A DNA stretch of 64,000 nucleotides from HRBIN30 sp964534275 (GCA_964534275.1 CAZHQG010000009.1:1-64000), one strand, 5' to 3'. Shown: positions 34,244-43,900, counted from the first letter of the stretch. The notes: generated from the sequence alone by a model not told the origin. Made by a program: numbers and translations.

Positions 34244-35716
34244 TCACCCGCTTTTGCCCAGAGCAAGCAAGTAACGCAGCGTCGTTCGCACGCCAAAGCC
34301 AGTAGCCCCGCGCGGGTGACAGGCAAAAGGCTTGTCGGTACTTGCCGTACTCGAGAAGTCGATGTGGGCCCACGGCACGCCACCCGTAAACTCGCGCAAG
34401 AACAGGCCGCCGATAATCGTTCCCGCTCCGCCCTCGCCAATGTTTTTGAGATCGGCCACCGGGCTTTGTAACTCGTGGCGATAGTCCTCCACTAACGGGA
34501 GCTCCCACAGATTCTCGCCGCACGCCTGTCCCGCCGCAATCAGGGCAGCAACCAACTCGCGGTTTGTGCCCATAACCGCGGCATAGCGAGTGCCAAGGGC
34601 CGTACGTACCGCCCCGGTCAGAGTCGCGAAATCGATGAGCACATCCGGCTTGCCCTCCACCGCGTAGGACAAGGCGTCCGCCAGCACCAAGCGGCCTTCC
34701 GCATCGGTGTTGACTACTTCTACGGTTTTTCCGTTGCGCGCGTGCAACACGTCACCAGGGCGCAACGCTCGCCCGCTCGGCATATTTTCGGCTGCCGCTA
34801 CGTATCCGCGCACTTCCACACCCACACCCAGGGCGCGCACAGCCGACATGACGCCTAACACGACGGCTGCGCCTGCCATGTCGCGCTTCATCGTGGTCAT
34901 GCTGTCGCCCGTCTTGAGGTTCAGCCCGCCACTGTCGAAGGTGATTCCCTTCCCGGCAATCGCGACGACCTTGTTCGCCCGCGGTGGGCGGTACACGAGC
35001 TCGATCAGGCAGGGGGGTTGTTCGCTCCCTTGGGCGACACCGAGAATACAACCCATCCGGGATCGACGCAGCGCTGGTGCATCGAGAACGCGTACCCGCA
35101 GGTTCTGCTCGCGCCCCAAGCGCTTTGCTTCGTTTGCCAAGTACGCCGGCGTAACCACCGCGGCTGGGCGGTTGACTAAATTACGCGCGTAGCAGGTCGC
35201 CTCCGCAAGCCGCTCGGCTTGCGCAATCGCTTCTTTCGTCTCGGAACTCGGCGTTCCCATGAGAACAACGCGTTCCACCGACGGCTTGCGCTGTCCGTTC
35301 GTGCTCTTGAACTCCTCGAACCGATACGTGGCCAGGATCATGCCCTCGACAACCGTGCCAACCGTAGCCGCGTGATTGTGCGCAGCCGGAAGCGCCACTC
35401 CAACCTGAGACACGGATAACTCCTGAGCCCGAGTGGCCGCCGCGTGCGCGACGCGATACCAAGTCGCTGCACCATCACCCGTGCCGATGCCCAACAAGAG
35501 AATCCAGCGGTACGGCAGCTGACCGTGCGTTTGAAACAGCGCCTGTTCTCCGTCCTGGCCCTTAAAACCTTGCTGTCGCACTTCGGGAATCACTGAGCCG
35601 CGGAGGGTTTTGTCGAGTTCTGCAACGACTCCCGTTTTCCAATCGGCCGTCGTTGGCACCACGAGCAAATCGACGGCAAGCTTCTCCACTGGCAGCGATG
35701 ACACCACAACTTTCAT
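34244..35716 (-). CDS. pepA: leucyl aminopeptidase (M17)
   Basis: Cytosolic dinuclear-metal aminopeptidase that removes N-terminal residues. 490 residues. The N-terminal macro-like domain (1-160) is followed by the catalytic domain with GKGITFDSGGLNLK (Lys and Asp ligands), MKRDMAGAA and the signature NTDAEGRL. ATG 35716 has GAGGAG 6 nt upstream. It is 19 bp downstream of the cytochrome lipoprotein gene, likely one transcript with it and the pterin enzyme. Confidence 0.94.
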   Translation of the reverse strand: MKVVVSSLPVEKLAVDLLVVPTTADWKTGVVAELDKTLRGSVIPEVRQQGFKGQDGEQALFQTHGQLPYRWILLLGIGTGDGAATWYRVAHAAATRAQELSVSQVGVALPAAHNHAATVGTVVEGMILATYRFEEFKSTNGQRKPSVERVVLMGTPSSETKEAIAQAERLAEATCYARNLVNRPAAVVTPAYLANEAKRLGREQNLRVRVLDAPALRRSRMGCILGVAQGSEQPPCLIELVYRPPRANKVVAIAGKGITFDSGGLNLKTGDSMTTMKRDMAGAAVVLGVMSAVRALGVGVEVRGYVAAAENMPSGRALRPGDVLHARNGKTVEVVNTDAEGRLVLADALSYAVEGKPDVLIDFATLTGAVRTALGTRYAAVMGTNRELVAALIAAGQACGENLWELPLVEDYRHELQSPVADLKNIGEGGAGTIIGGLFLREFTGGVPWAHIDFSSTASTDKPFACHPRGATGFGVRTTLRYLLALGKSG

Positions 35717-35735
35717 CTGGACTCCTCGCGAGTTT

Positions 35736-36041
35736 TCACGCCCCATCGTCACTGTGGCGGCGCAAATAGTCCAACAGTACCTGTCGCTCCTCCGGGGTGA
35801 GCGGCGGGATTCCACGACGCACCATCTCGCCTTGCATCATTTCCACTTTGACCTTCCACATTTCGAACTTCATCAGGCTCGGAGCATACAAGCGGTGGCA
35901 CGTGTTACAGCGCGCGGCGTATAACTTTGCCCCGGGGGACTCAGGCTCCGGCAATTTGGCATTACATGCGACCAGGGACACGGCCACCGACAGCGCCGCA
36001 ATCCAAACGGTGGGGAAGTGCCGGGTGTCATCGGCCTTCAT
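35736..36041 (-). CDS. small monoheme cytochrome c lipoprotein
   Basis: 101 residues. A signal peptide ends with the lipobox LVAC (Cys26); a single heme c motif CNTCH (45-49) is followed by a methionine-rich helix (KFEMWKVKVEMMQGEM) offering an axial ligand, then LTPEERQVLLDYLRRH. It resembles small class I-like c-type domains anchored in the envelope. Overlaps the pterin enzyme gene by 4 bp (ATGA). Confidence 0.82.
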   Translation of the reverse strand: MKADDTRHFPTVWIAALSVAVSLVACNAKLPEPESPGAKLYAARCNTCHRLYAPSLMKFEMWKVKVEMMQGEMVRRGIPPLTPEERQVLLDYLRRHSDDGA

Positions 36042-36526
36042 CGATCCCGATAATACGCAGTCTGCCCAAGAGTCTCCGCGACGCCAACTTCGATCGCCCC
36101 CGCTACTTGGATGCCGTCGCGTTCCAGCTCCCGTCGAATTTCGCCAGCCAAATAGCGGGCAAGCTCTTCGGCGGAGGTGTGCACGATCGGTAGAAGCAGC
36201 ACGTCCTTCGCTGGGAAGGAAAACTCGTCGTCCTCGAACCGCACCACCACCTGGGAACCACGAGTTTCGATCGCCAAGCAATCGCTTTGGGCCGGAAGGA
36301 GCATCCGTTCGTCGAGTCGTTCGCAAACTCTCCTGGCCACGCTTTTCACGATACTAAAATCCAAGACGTATCCCTGCTCGCCGAGATCCCCTTCAATTTG
36401 CACGGAAACCCCGTAGTTGTGGCCATGCAACGCTTCCCGGAAGCCCTTGTACGCGATGAAATGGGCGGCGTTGAACTTGAGGTAGTCCTTGCTCACGTAC
36501 ACGCGAAATTGCTTTCGTTCTGACAT
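36038..36526 (-). CDS. 6-pyruvoyltetrahydropterin synthase family, PTPS-III type
   Basis: 162-residue pterin enzyme. Zinc ligands His22 (NAAHF), His34 and His36 (LHGHNY) are present. The catalytic cysteine of QueD/PTPS (C-x3-HGH) is absent: that position is Arg30, and Glu31 gives E-x2-HGH. This is the PTPS-III signature, known in Plasmodium and some bacteria, where the enzyme converts dihydroneopterin triphosphate to 6-hydroxymethyl-dihydropterin and replaces FolB in folate synthesis. A central charged insert (about 88-110) is longer than in QueD. ATG 36526 follows GTGGAG. Confidence 0.85.
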   Translation of the reverse strand: MSERKQFRVYVSKDYLKFNAAHFIAYKGFREALHGHNYGVSVQIEGDLGEQGYVLDFSIVKSVARRVCERLDERMLLPAQSDCLAIETRGSQVVVRFEDDEFSFPAKDVLLLPIVHTSAEELARYLAGEIRRELERDGIQVAGAIEVGVAETLGQTAYYRDR

Positions 36527-36665
36527 CGAAGGTCTCCACTTGGCCACAAGGTCGCCCACGCTTGCAACGCTGTGCGGAGGCCTGTGCGCGCCGTGGGGCA
36601 TTGATACCTAACTGCACTTCGGCACGAGTCAACCGCCGGCTCGCTCGAACCTCACCCACCGGAGC

Positions 36666-37874
36666 CTACGTGGCCCACCACTCCTGCACGACTTGTGTCG
36701 CCGACCTGTTCAGGGGCACCGGTACCACCACTGGCTTCGCGCTCGCCATCTCGACGGCGGCGGTTCCGCTGCGTTCAGCGACCAGTAGGAACGCCACGAC
36801 CTCGTGCACCCGATGGCGCCGCAAGTGGCGGAGCCAACGCTGCACTTCGCGCTCGTAACTTTCCAACCCTTCGGCCAGCGCAAAAGCAGCTTGGGTGGTC
36901 GCATACGCGACGGCGTCCGACCGATCCAACTCGACCAACAAACAACGACCGTCGAACCCGCGAAGCCATCGTTGCGCGCGCTCAAGCAATGATTCTCCCT
37001 CACGAAGCCCGACATGCCCAATGGTGAGCGCCCGGCCCTGGAATCGCAGGTGCCGTCGCCAGCCTCGAACCACACGCGCCAAAACCGCATCGCCTGTGGG
37101 TCCGCCACTGTGATAGCGTGGCCCTCGACTGTACGGCGAGCAAACGAACGGCGGGTTGGCCACGATGACGTCAAACGATCGAGACCCCACTGGCGCATAG
37201 AGGTTTCCTTCAATCACAACCAAACGAAGCCGATTCGCTGCTGCATTCAAACTGGCAAGTTCTACAGCGCGCGGATCGACGTCGACCGCCCAAACTTTCG
37301 CCCCTCGGCGTGCAGCGATGAGCGCCAACACCCCAGAACCAGTACACAGGTCCAAAACTTCTTGCCCTCCAGCGACCGGTAAAAGCTCGGCCAACAGTAA
37401 CGAGTCGAAACTCGGCGGGTACACTGGCCCACCTCCATGTTGCACCAGGCGCGATGGCAGGGGCGACTCGAAGCGACGATCGGCCCAGATTAGAAGTTCA
37501 TCCACGGGCTCGACCCTGAGGCAGCTTTCCACCCCCTGCCCTCGCCGCTGCAAGAGGCCAAGACGTAAAGCAGGCGCGACGAAGGAACCCGCATGTGCTT
37601 CGGCAAGTGCCCGCGGAACTGCGTCTTCCAGCCAAAAGAGGCGCAAGGCGATCGCCAAAGAGTCTTCCTGCGCTCGAAGCCGGATCGACCAGCTCAGCCG
37701 ATCGGTTACATGAAGCTCGTCGGCATGGCGAACGCCAAACCGCTCGCGAAGAGCATCCGCGTTGTATCCCACAGTGCGAAGCCATCGGTTCCAAGCCTGG
37801 AGGCACTGAATTGCCTCGCCACGGGGAACCACGGGGCGACGGGGACTCGTCGTGACCAATGGATTTACGCCCAT
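36666..37874 (-). CDS. class I methyltransferase, HemK/RlmG-like (NPPF motif)
   Basis: About 402 residues. An N-terminal domain of about 170 residues precedes a SAM-binding domain with VLDLCTGSGVLALIAARRGA (motif I) and IVANPPFV, the NPPF motif of amino-group methyltransferases acting on adenine, guanine or glutamine. A C-terminal tail follows. The substrate could be rRNA or protein and is not resolved. Start ATG 37874 is assigned from the N-terminal domain; the ribosome binding site is not clear. Confidence 0.78.
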   Translation of the reverse strand: MGVNPLVTTSPRRPVVPRGEAIQCLQAWNRWLRTVGYNADALRERFGVRHADELHVTDRLSWSIRLRAQEDSLAIALRLFWLEDAVPRALAEAHAGSFVAPALRLGLLQRRGQGVESCLRVEPVDELLIWADRRFESPLPSRLVQHGGGPVYPPSFDSLLLAELLPVAGGQEVLDLCTGSGVLALIAARRGAKVWAVDVDPRAVELASLNAAANRLRLVVIEGNLYAPVGSRSFDVIVANPPFVCSPYSRGPRYHSGGPTGDAVLARVVRGWRRHLRFQGRALTIGHVGLREGESLLERAQRWLRGFDGRCLLVELDRSDAVAYATTQAAFALAEGLESYEREVQRWLRHLRRHRVHEVVAFLLVAERSGTAAVEMASAKPVVVPVPLNRSATQVVQEWWAT

Positions 37875-38290
37875 TCGTGACTTCTTATCCCTCCGCGCGG
37901 CGACTGAAAACCATCCCAACTCATCCGCGAACGGGAGCACCACGGGACATTCTCTTCTCGCCCGGCCTGTGTGACCCATGGCGGCGGACTCAAGGCGAGG
38001 GAAGTCGTGTATTTCTGGATCCGAAAGGCGTCGCGAACGCAGTCTGGCAAGACCCGCACTCTTGTGCCGCGACCTGCAAGCAGACGTTTCTATCTCGGAT
38101 ACCGTCCCAAGCTCGCAGCCCGACGCGACACTCGATCGACGTCGCCGGTCTTTGCCCTCGCAAGCATCGGCAGACGACATGCGGAACGACCCCAGCCATC
38201 GTCGACTGGGAGTCGGCCCCTGCTGCCTCGAGAAGTTCAGCCAGGAACCACCACGCGCCAGCGCGCCCTCGCTGGAATCCTGGTCGTTGC
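37875..38290. other. 416-bp region without a recognisable gene
   Basis: No supported gene; presumably the methyltransferase promoter and the tail of the antiporter transcript. Confidence 0.5.
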
Positions 38291-38605
38291 TCAGTGGAAA
38301 GCAGCGCTCACGTCGAAGTGCACCCGTTCTTCCCGGCCACACCCACGACACACCATGCGAGCCACCCGAAACCGCCGTTCCCCAACGCTGCGCGAAAACT
38401 CCCCGACGCGCCGTGCATCTTCCCCGCAAACGCTGCAACGGTACTGCTGCAAAACCGCGTCGATTTCGTCGAAGCGCCGCACCACCATGGCACGTTCAAT
38501 GGTGGCACCTGGTCGTCGACTGCGCTGGATGCGCTCTTGCCAACGACGCACGGCCATGCCCACGAGAGCAGCGACGATGGCCAGCGTGAACAGGATACTC
38601 CACAT
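38291..38605 (-). CDS. membrane-anchored zinc-ribbon protein (104 aa)
   Basis: One N-terminal TM helix (about 2-19), a basic linker, then a two-knuckle zinc site: CSVCGE near 57-62 and CRGCGR near 86-91. No catalytic motif. Starts 3 bp after the CPA2 antiporter stop codon, so they are probably one transcript. Its role with the antiporter is unknown. Confidence 0.72.
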   Translation of the reverse strand: MWSILFTLAIVAALVGMAVRRWQERIQRSRRPGATIERAMVVRRFDEIDAVLQQYRCSVCGEDARRVGEFSRSVGERRFRVARMVCRGCGREERVHFDVSAAFH

Positions 38606-38608
38606 GCT

Positions 38609-40597
38609 TCAGGCCTGATGGACCCGACCTTCGAGCAGTTGCAAGGCACGGTCAAGCTGCTCGTGCGAACCCACGAGCACGAGAATATCGCCACCCCGGA
38701 TCGGCTCGTCAGGCGGCGGATTCGTAATCGGTTTGCCATCGCGCACGATCGCGATCACGGTCGCCCCGGTTTCCTTCCGTATCCGCAAGTCTCGCAGGGT
38801 CATTCCGCAGATGGGCGAGTCGCGTGCAACGAGGAACGACTCCGTCAGGGTCGCGGCGAGGATGGCGTCGAGTTGATCGAGCGTCTGCCGGGGCAACTCC
38901 ACGCCGCGCAGCATGCTGTACCCCTCGCTGCGGATCAGGTCGATTTGCGCGTTGATGATATTGCGCGGCACGCGCAACCTGCGCAACACGCGAGCAAAGA
39001 TTTCCACCGAGGTCTCGAATTCCTCCGGAATCACCTCGGTGGCCCCCAGGCGTCGGAGCTCCTCGATTTCCGCAACGTAACGAGTGCGCACGATGATGGG
39101 CACCTCGGGCGCCAAGTGTCGTACATGCGAAACAATCCGCCGAGTCGCTGCCGCATCGGAAATGGCAATCACAACGACTTGAGCTCGGTCGACCCCGGCG
39201 GCACGCAAAACTTGCGGCTTGGTGGCATCTCCGTAGATGACGGGAGCGTTTTCCACGCGCGCAGCCCGCGTGCGGCGCGGGTCTAATTCCACGACCACGA
39301 ACGGAATGCCCGTCGCCCGCAACACCCGCGCGAGGTTTTCGCCGTTCAAGCCAAAGCCCACGATGACCACATGCCGCGCTCGAGCGTCTGCCGCTTCACC
39401 CTGGTGCCTGCGTGTTCGCTTACGCCCACGGCTACGCTCGTACCATGCCCACAGGCGCTCGCTCCCGGCGACGAGGAAGGGGGCAGGAAGCATGGTCAAC
39501 ACTGCTACAGCAACAAAGCGTTCGTACGTGGCCACGTCCAAAGCCTGCCATTCCAACGCAGCCCTCAGGAGTACGAAGGCAAGCTCGCTCATGGAGGCAA
39601 GCGCAAGTGCGACGTGGAACGCCACTCGATCCGAGCGATACAGGAGCCAAACGATCACGAATACGATTGCGGCTTTGCCCGCCAACACCAGCGCCGCGCT
39701 CGCTACAAAAAACGGCCACTCGGCCAGCACCGCACCGACGGGCACCAGCATGCCAATGGAGATGAAAAAAATGCTGTTCAGCGTATCACGAAACGGAAGT
39801 ACATCCGCGACCACCGCGTGGCTGTACTCCGATTCACTAATGACCAAGCCCGCAATGAGCGCCCCCATCGCAAACGACAGGCCGAACTGCGCAGCAACCC
39901 AGGCGGTTCCCAACGCCACCACCACGATGGTGCCGGTAAAAACCTCGCGGCTACGCATGGCGACTACCTGACGCAGCACCGTTGGGAGAAGCAGACGCGC
40001 CGCGACTACGATGATCACCAGTCCGATCACCGACTGGCCGAGAACCCTCAGCACGGCTTCCCAAGTCCATCCTCCGGACGACCCGAGCGCCCGCACAAGC
40101 ATCATCATGGGGAGCAACGCCAGGTCTTGAACGAGCGCGATCCCGAGACAAATGCGTCCGTGCAGCGTGTCGAGTTCTTTTCGGTCGCTCAGAACCTTGA
40201 GCACAATTGCGGTGCTGGAGTGCACGATGACAAATGCCCCCAACAAGGCGAGCAAGCCGAGGTTTCCCTGGGAGAAGAGGAACACGAGCGCAACCGCCAA
40301 GCCCGTAACCGCCAACTGCGCTGTGCCCGCCACCACCACGCGCGTGCCTAACTGGCTAAGCTGGCCAAATGACAATTCGAGGCCGACCACAAACAGCAAA
40401 AGGATCAACCCGATTTCAGCGAGAGCCTCCACACTTTGGCTCGCCCCGATGAGCCCGAACCCGTGGGGGCCGATCAGCACACCTGCAATCAGGAAGCCCA
40501 CCAGCGAAGGCAACTGCAAACGGGTGAACAAGATGGCGATCGGCAACGCCACTGCGAGGATCAAGAGAAAATCGCCTAAAAAGTCCTGGTTCGGCAT
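38609..40597 (-). CDS. CPA2-family K+/H+ (Kef-type) antiporter with TrkA-N and TrkA-C domains
   Basis: 662 residues. Twelve to thirteen TM segments (1-385) include GVLIGPHGFGLI and LLLFVVGLELSF, typical of KefB/YbaL. A RCK domain begins HVVIVGFGLNGENLARVLRATG (about 412, NAD-binding G-x-G-x2-G), and a TrkA-C domain fills about 575-660. It exports K+ or Na+ in exchange for protons and is gated by nucleotide. First gene of a two-gene unit with the zinc-ribbon protein. Confidence 0.92.
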   Translation of the reverse strand: MPNQDFLGDFLLILAVALPIAILFTRLQLPSLVGFLIAGVLIGPHGFGLIGASQSVEALAEIGLILLLFVVGLELSFGQLSQLGTRVVVAGTAQLAVTGLAVALVFLFSQGNLGLLALLGAFVIVHSSTAIVLKVLSDRKELDTLHGRICLGIALVQDLALLPMMMLVRALGSSGGWTWEAVLRVLGQSVIGLVIIVVAARLLLPTVLRQVVAMRSREVFTGTIVVVALGTAWVAAQFGLSFAMGALIAGLVISESEYSHAVVADVLPFRDTLNSIFFISIGMLVPVGAVLAEWPFFVASAALVLAGKAAIVFVIVWLLYRSDRVAFHVALALASMSELAFVLLRAALEWQALDVATYERFVAVAVLTMLPAPFLVAGSERLWAWYERSRGRKRTRRHQGEAADARARHVVIVGFGLNGENLARVLRATGIPFVVVELDPRRTRAARVENAPVIYGDATKPQVLRAAGVDRAQVVVIAISDAAATRRIVSHVRHLAPEVPIIVRTRYVAEIEELRRLGATEVIPEEFETSVEIFARVLRRLRVPRNIINAQIDLIRSEGYSMLRGVELPRQTLDQLDAILAATLTESFLVARDSPICGMTLRDLRIRKETGATVIAIVRDGKPITNPPPDEPIRGGDILVLVGSHEQLDRALQLLEGRVHQA

Positions 40598-41229
40598 GGA
40601 TCTGTTGTAAGGGTGTGTTTCTCAGAAAAAGCCGCCCACGGAAAGGGGAAAACACCGTCGGCCTCTCATCCGTCGGCAATTTGCAACCATGAGCCCAGGC
40701 CTTCCATGCGTAGACTCCACGTAAACGCGGCGCACAGAACTTTCGCGCTCGACCTTGTTCCAGCGACGTAGGTCCCCGGGGGCGCTGTGCGTACTCGGCG
40801 CCCCCGGCAACGTGGAAGTACTCGCAATCAGACCCACCGCGTTATTCCGACGCAAGCCGTAACGCTGCGCGTGGCCTCCATCCCCTGCCCCATTCAGGCG
40901 CACAACAAAACCAGGCCGTCAAGAAGTCGCAACCATCGAGCCCGGAAGTCACCACCACGGCGACATTCGCGCCCCGCCGAACACCAGCGGAAACACGGGC
41001 ACCACCTATTTTTTCCCTCGTCCTCCCGGTGGCGGAGACACTTGTGTTCGTTCGCCAAGGCTAATGGGCACGTGGATTTGCACGCTTGCGTTTCAGCCGC
41101 ACAAAAAGGCGACCTCGATGGGCGCAATCCAAGGACTCTCATGGCGAGAGCCGCTAACGGCCTCGGAAACAACCCCTCGACTCGATGCCCCCATGGATCC
41201 CGGATTGTGGCGCACTCGCGTGCGCGCCT
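40598..41229. other. 632-bp region without a recognisable gene
   Basis: GC-rich sequence with only shadow-like open frames. A T-run at about 41009-41014 has no adjoining GC hairpin. It probably holds the antiporter promoter and transcript ends. Confidence 0.5.
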
Positions 41230-41535
41230 TCAGAGTCCCTGGAGTTCGTCGTCCAATGGCAGCCGGCGCCAGCGTGCAAGAGCAGCATCGGCCGTCGCCA
41301 ACACGATCGACGCAAGTGCAAGCAGGAGCAACGGAACGAAACGGAAATCGTCGATCGATACGTGATACGTCGCGAGGGTCACGAACAAACCCACCACGGT
41401 GCCCACCACTCCGAACCCGACGAGGTAAGCCACCGGGATTTTCCAGTTCAGTAGTCGGCAAACAAAAATCGCCGCAGCCGTAAGCACGAGCGCGCCAAAG
41501 AAGTAATACGGAATCAGAATTAAGTAGTGCAGCAC
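41230..41535 (-). CDS. small integral membrane protein (101 aa)
   Basis: Three TM segments (about 8-27, 34-56, 65-85). No family recognised. GTG 41535 is fixed by GAGGAGG 6 nt upstream. It is 13 bp after the acyl-CoA dehydrogenase gene, so it is the third gene of that operon. Confidence 0.7.
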   Translation of the reverse strand: MLHYLILIPYYFFGALVLTAAAIFVCRLLNWKIPVAYLVGFGVVGTVVGLFVTLATYHVSIDDFRFVPLLLLALASIVLATADAALARWRRLPLDDELQGL

Positions 41536-41548
41536 GAGCGCCTCCTCT

Positions 41549-42640
41549 TCACCAACCTGCGAGCCGCGCCGCCCGTTCCCGGTGATACTGGGCATCGCCC
41601 AAAAAGCCACGGTCGAAGATTGCCCGGCGAAACCACAGGTGCAGGTCGTACTCCCACGTAAAGCCAATACCGCCATGAAGTTCCGTAGCATCACGCGTAA
41701 CGCGGTCGAATAGATCGGTCAGGTGCGCCTTGACCATCGCAGCGTGGCGCGGAGCCTGGTCGCGAATGTGGTCGTAGGCGTGGGCAGCGTACCACCACAA
41801 CGAGAGGGCAGGCTCCAACTCGCAGGCCATGTTCGCGAGCTGGTGCTTCACGGCTTGGAAGGCGCCGATCACCTGACCGAATTGCTCGCGAGTCTTTGCG
41901 TATTCCACGGTCATTTCTAAGCATCGGCGAGAACCACCAAAGGCATCTGCCGCAACGAGGATACAACCTGCATCGATGGCGCGAGACAATGCCTCGGGGG
42001 CGCCGTCGAGGAGCGTTGCAGGTGCATTGTCGAACCGTACGTGCTGGACCTTGCGTGTCATATCCACAACGGAAAGGGCACGCACGGTCACACCCGGAGC
42101 ATCTCGGTCGACCCGATAAAGCCGCACTTCGCCCGCAGGATCCTTGGCGCCCACGCACAAGAAGTCCGCAACATTGCCGTAAGGGACAAACAACTTCTCT
42201 CCCGTAAGCCCTTTCCCATCGAACCTGGTGTTCCACGCTTCAGGATTCCACTGACTCCCCGCTTCGCCCCAAGCCACAGTGGCGACGACCTCACCACTTG
42301 CCATCGCTGGCAACCAATCTTTCTTCTGCGCGTCGCTCGCACCTTCCAGCACGCAAACCGTAGCCAGTGCGTGCCCCAAAAACGGCCCCGGAGTGCACGC
42401 ATATCCTAGTTCTTCGGCAGCGAGTGCGAGGTCGAGCAGCTCTTGGCCAGATCCGCCGTACTCCACCGGGACGAGCAGTCCCGTCACCCCGAGAGCAGCC
42501 AAATCCCGCCAAAGGTCTGGATCGTGAGCCGTCTCGGTTTCCATGATGGTGCGTACGCGCGTGGTCGGGCACTTTTCCGCCAAAAACCGGCGGAGCGTGG
42601 TTTGAAACAACACTTGGTCGGCGGACAAACCGAAATCCAT
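41549..42640 (-). CDS. acyl-CoA dehydrogenase, small (FadE27/29-like) subunit
   Basis: 363 residues, full acyl-CoA dehydrogenase fold. N-terminal helical domain has LVPVEYGGSGQELLDLALAAEELG; FAD and substrate elements include AWGEAGSQWNPE; the C-terminal helix bundle has REQFGQVIGAFQAVKH and ELHGGIGFTWEYDLH. Oxidises acyl-CoA to enoyl-CoA. The gene lies 6 bp after a second acyl-CoA dehydrogenase gene, as in heteromeric enzymes of steroid and branched-chain catabolism. Confidence 0.9.
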   Translation of the reverse strand: MDFGLSADQVLFQTTLRRFLAEKCPTTRVRTIMETETAHDPDLWRDLAALGVTGLLVPVEYGGSGQELLDLALAAEELGYACTPGPFLGHALATVCVLEGASDAQKKDWLPAMASGEVVATVAWGEAGSQWNPEAWNTRFDGKGLTGEKLFVPYGNVADFLCVGAKDPAGEVRLYRVDRDAPGVTVRALSVVDMTRKVQHVRFDNAPATLLDGAPEALSRAIDAGCILVAADAFGGSRRCLEMTVEYAKTREQFGQVIGAFQAVKHQLANMACELEPALSLWWYAAHAYDHIRDQAPRHAAMVKAHLTDLFDRVTRDATELHGGIGFTWEYDLHLWFRRAIFDRGFLGDAQYHRERAARLAGW

Positions 42641-42646
42641 CGCAGA

Positions 42647-43900
42647 TCACCCTTCCTTGCCCGGTGCGTCTTTGCTTCGTTGCACTGCTGGGTCGCGCGG
42701 CAAACCCAAGCCCCGCTCCGCAATCACATTGCGTTGGATGTTCGCTGTTCCCCCAGCGATCAATACGCCGATCGACCACATGTACGCAGTGATGAACATC
42801 CCCATTGCCGGGGCCTCGCTTTCCCCAGGGGCCAGCAAACCTCGATCGGAGAGCAAATCCATCGCCAAGCGAGCCACATCGTAGCCAAGGGTCGTGCCAT
42901 AAAGCTTCGTGACCAGCCCGGCCAACCCTGGGTCTTCTCCGCGCGCTTGCATCGTTAGCAGCCGGTAGCCGTGATAGCGGTTGGCGAGCACCTTGGTTTC
43001 CAGCTCGACGAGACGGGAACGCAGCACGGGGTCTTCGATGGCGGGTTTGCCCCGAAGTTCGAGCGCTTGCGCCAAGAAGCGCACCCCTTCTAAAACCCGT
43101 TCGCTCAACAGCGACCCACCAATCAAATTGCGCTCGTGTTTGAGGGTGGAGCGACTCACGATCCAGCCCTGGCCACGCTTGCCAACGAGGTTTTCCACGG
43201 GCACCCGCACGTTGTCGAAGAACACCTCGTTGAAATCGGCCTCACCGGTCATCTGCCGCAACGGCCTGACCGTAATGCCGGGGCTTCTCATGTCGATGAG
43301 CAAGTAGCTGATCCCTTCGTGCTTAGGCTTTTCAGGGTCGGTCCGAACCAACGCGAACATCCAGTCGGCGGTGTCGGCATTGGAGGTCCAGATCTTGTGT
43401 CCGTTCACCACAAAAAAGTCGCCCACAAGTTCCGCGCGTGTGCGTAGCGACGCCAGGTCGCTGCCGGCACCTGGTTCGCTGTAGCCTTGGCACCACTGAA
43501 TTTTTCCGAGCAACGTATCGCGAATGAAGCGCTGCTTTTGCGATTCGGTCCCGTGTTCGAGCAACGTCGGCACCAACATGCTCGGCCCCTGCCCCACCAA
43601 CTCTCCTGGCGCCTCCGCTTTGCGGAACTCCTCTTGGATGATGGCCACTTTCAGAGGATCGAAGGGTTGCTCGCTCCCTCCGTAACGTTTGGGTACGTGG
43701 CGATACAGGTAGCCGCGCTCGATTGCAGCCAAACGGAAGCGAGTGGCTCGTTCGTCGGTGCGAATCGATGCACCCAGACTCATTCCACGGGGGTTCACAG
43801 GGGGCGCACTCGCACGATCCTCGTCCGTCCAATGTTCCGCCAAAAACGCCCGTACCTCGGCACGAAACTCTTCATATGCAGCGCTAAAACGCAGGTCCAT
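42647..43900 (-). CDS. acyl-CoA dehydrogenase, large subunit
   Basis: 417 residues, the larger partner. RRYGGSEQPFDP-like active-site entry (RYGGSEQPF), WCQGYSEPGAGSDLASLRTRA (FAD-binding block, positions about 134-154) and SNADTADW. C-terminal AGGTANIQRNVIAERGLGLPR is typical of the family. ATG 43900 is used; an upstream extension lacks family similarity. First gene of the operon 43900-41230. Confidence 0.92.
   Translation of the reverse strand: MDLRFSAAYEEFRAEVRAFLAEHWTDEDRASAPPVNPRGMSLGASIRTDERATRFRLAAIERGYLYRHVPKRYGGSEQPFDPLKVAIIQEEFRKAEAPGELVGQGPSMLVPTLLEHGTESQKQRFIRDTLLGKIQWCQGYSEPGAGSDLASLRTRAELVGDFFVVNGHKIWTSNADTADWMFALVRTDPEKPKHEGISYLLIDMRSPGITVRPLRQMTGEADFNEVFFDNVRVPVENLVGKRGQGWIVSRSTLKHERNLIGGSLLSERVLEGVRFLAQALELRGKPAIEDPVLRSRLVELETKVLANRYHGYRLLTMQARGEDPGLAGLVTKLYGTTLGYDVARLAMDLLSDRGLLAPGESEAPAMGMFITAYMWSIGVLIAGGTANIQRNVIAERGLGLPRDPAVQRSKDAPGKEG

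Noticed and set aside
40598..41229. Possible missing gene between the antiporter and the small membrane protein
   Set aside because: No frame has a start with a ribosome binding site or a recognisable product on either strand.
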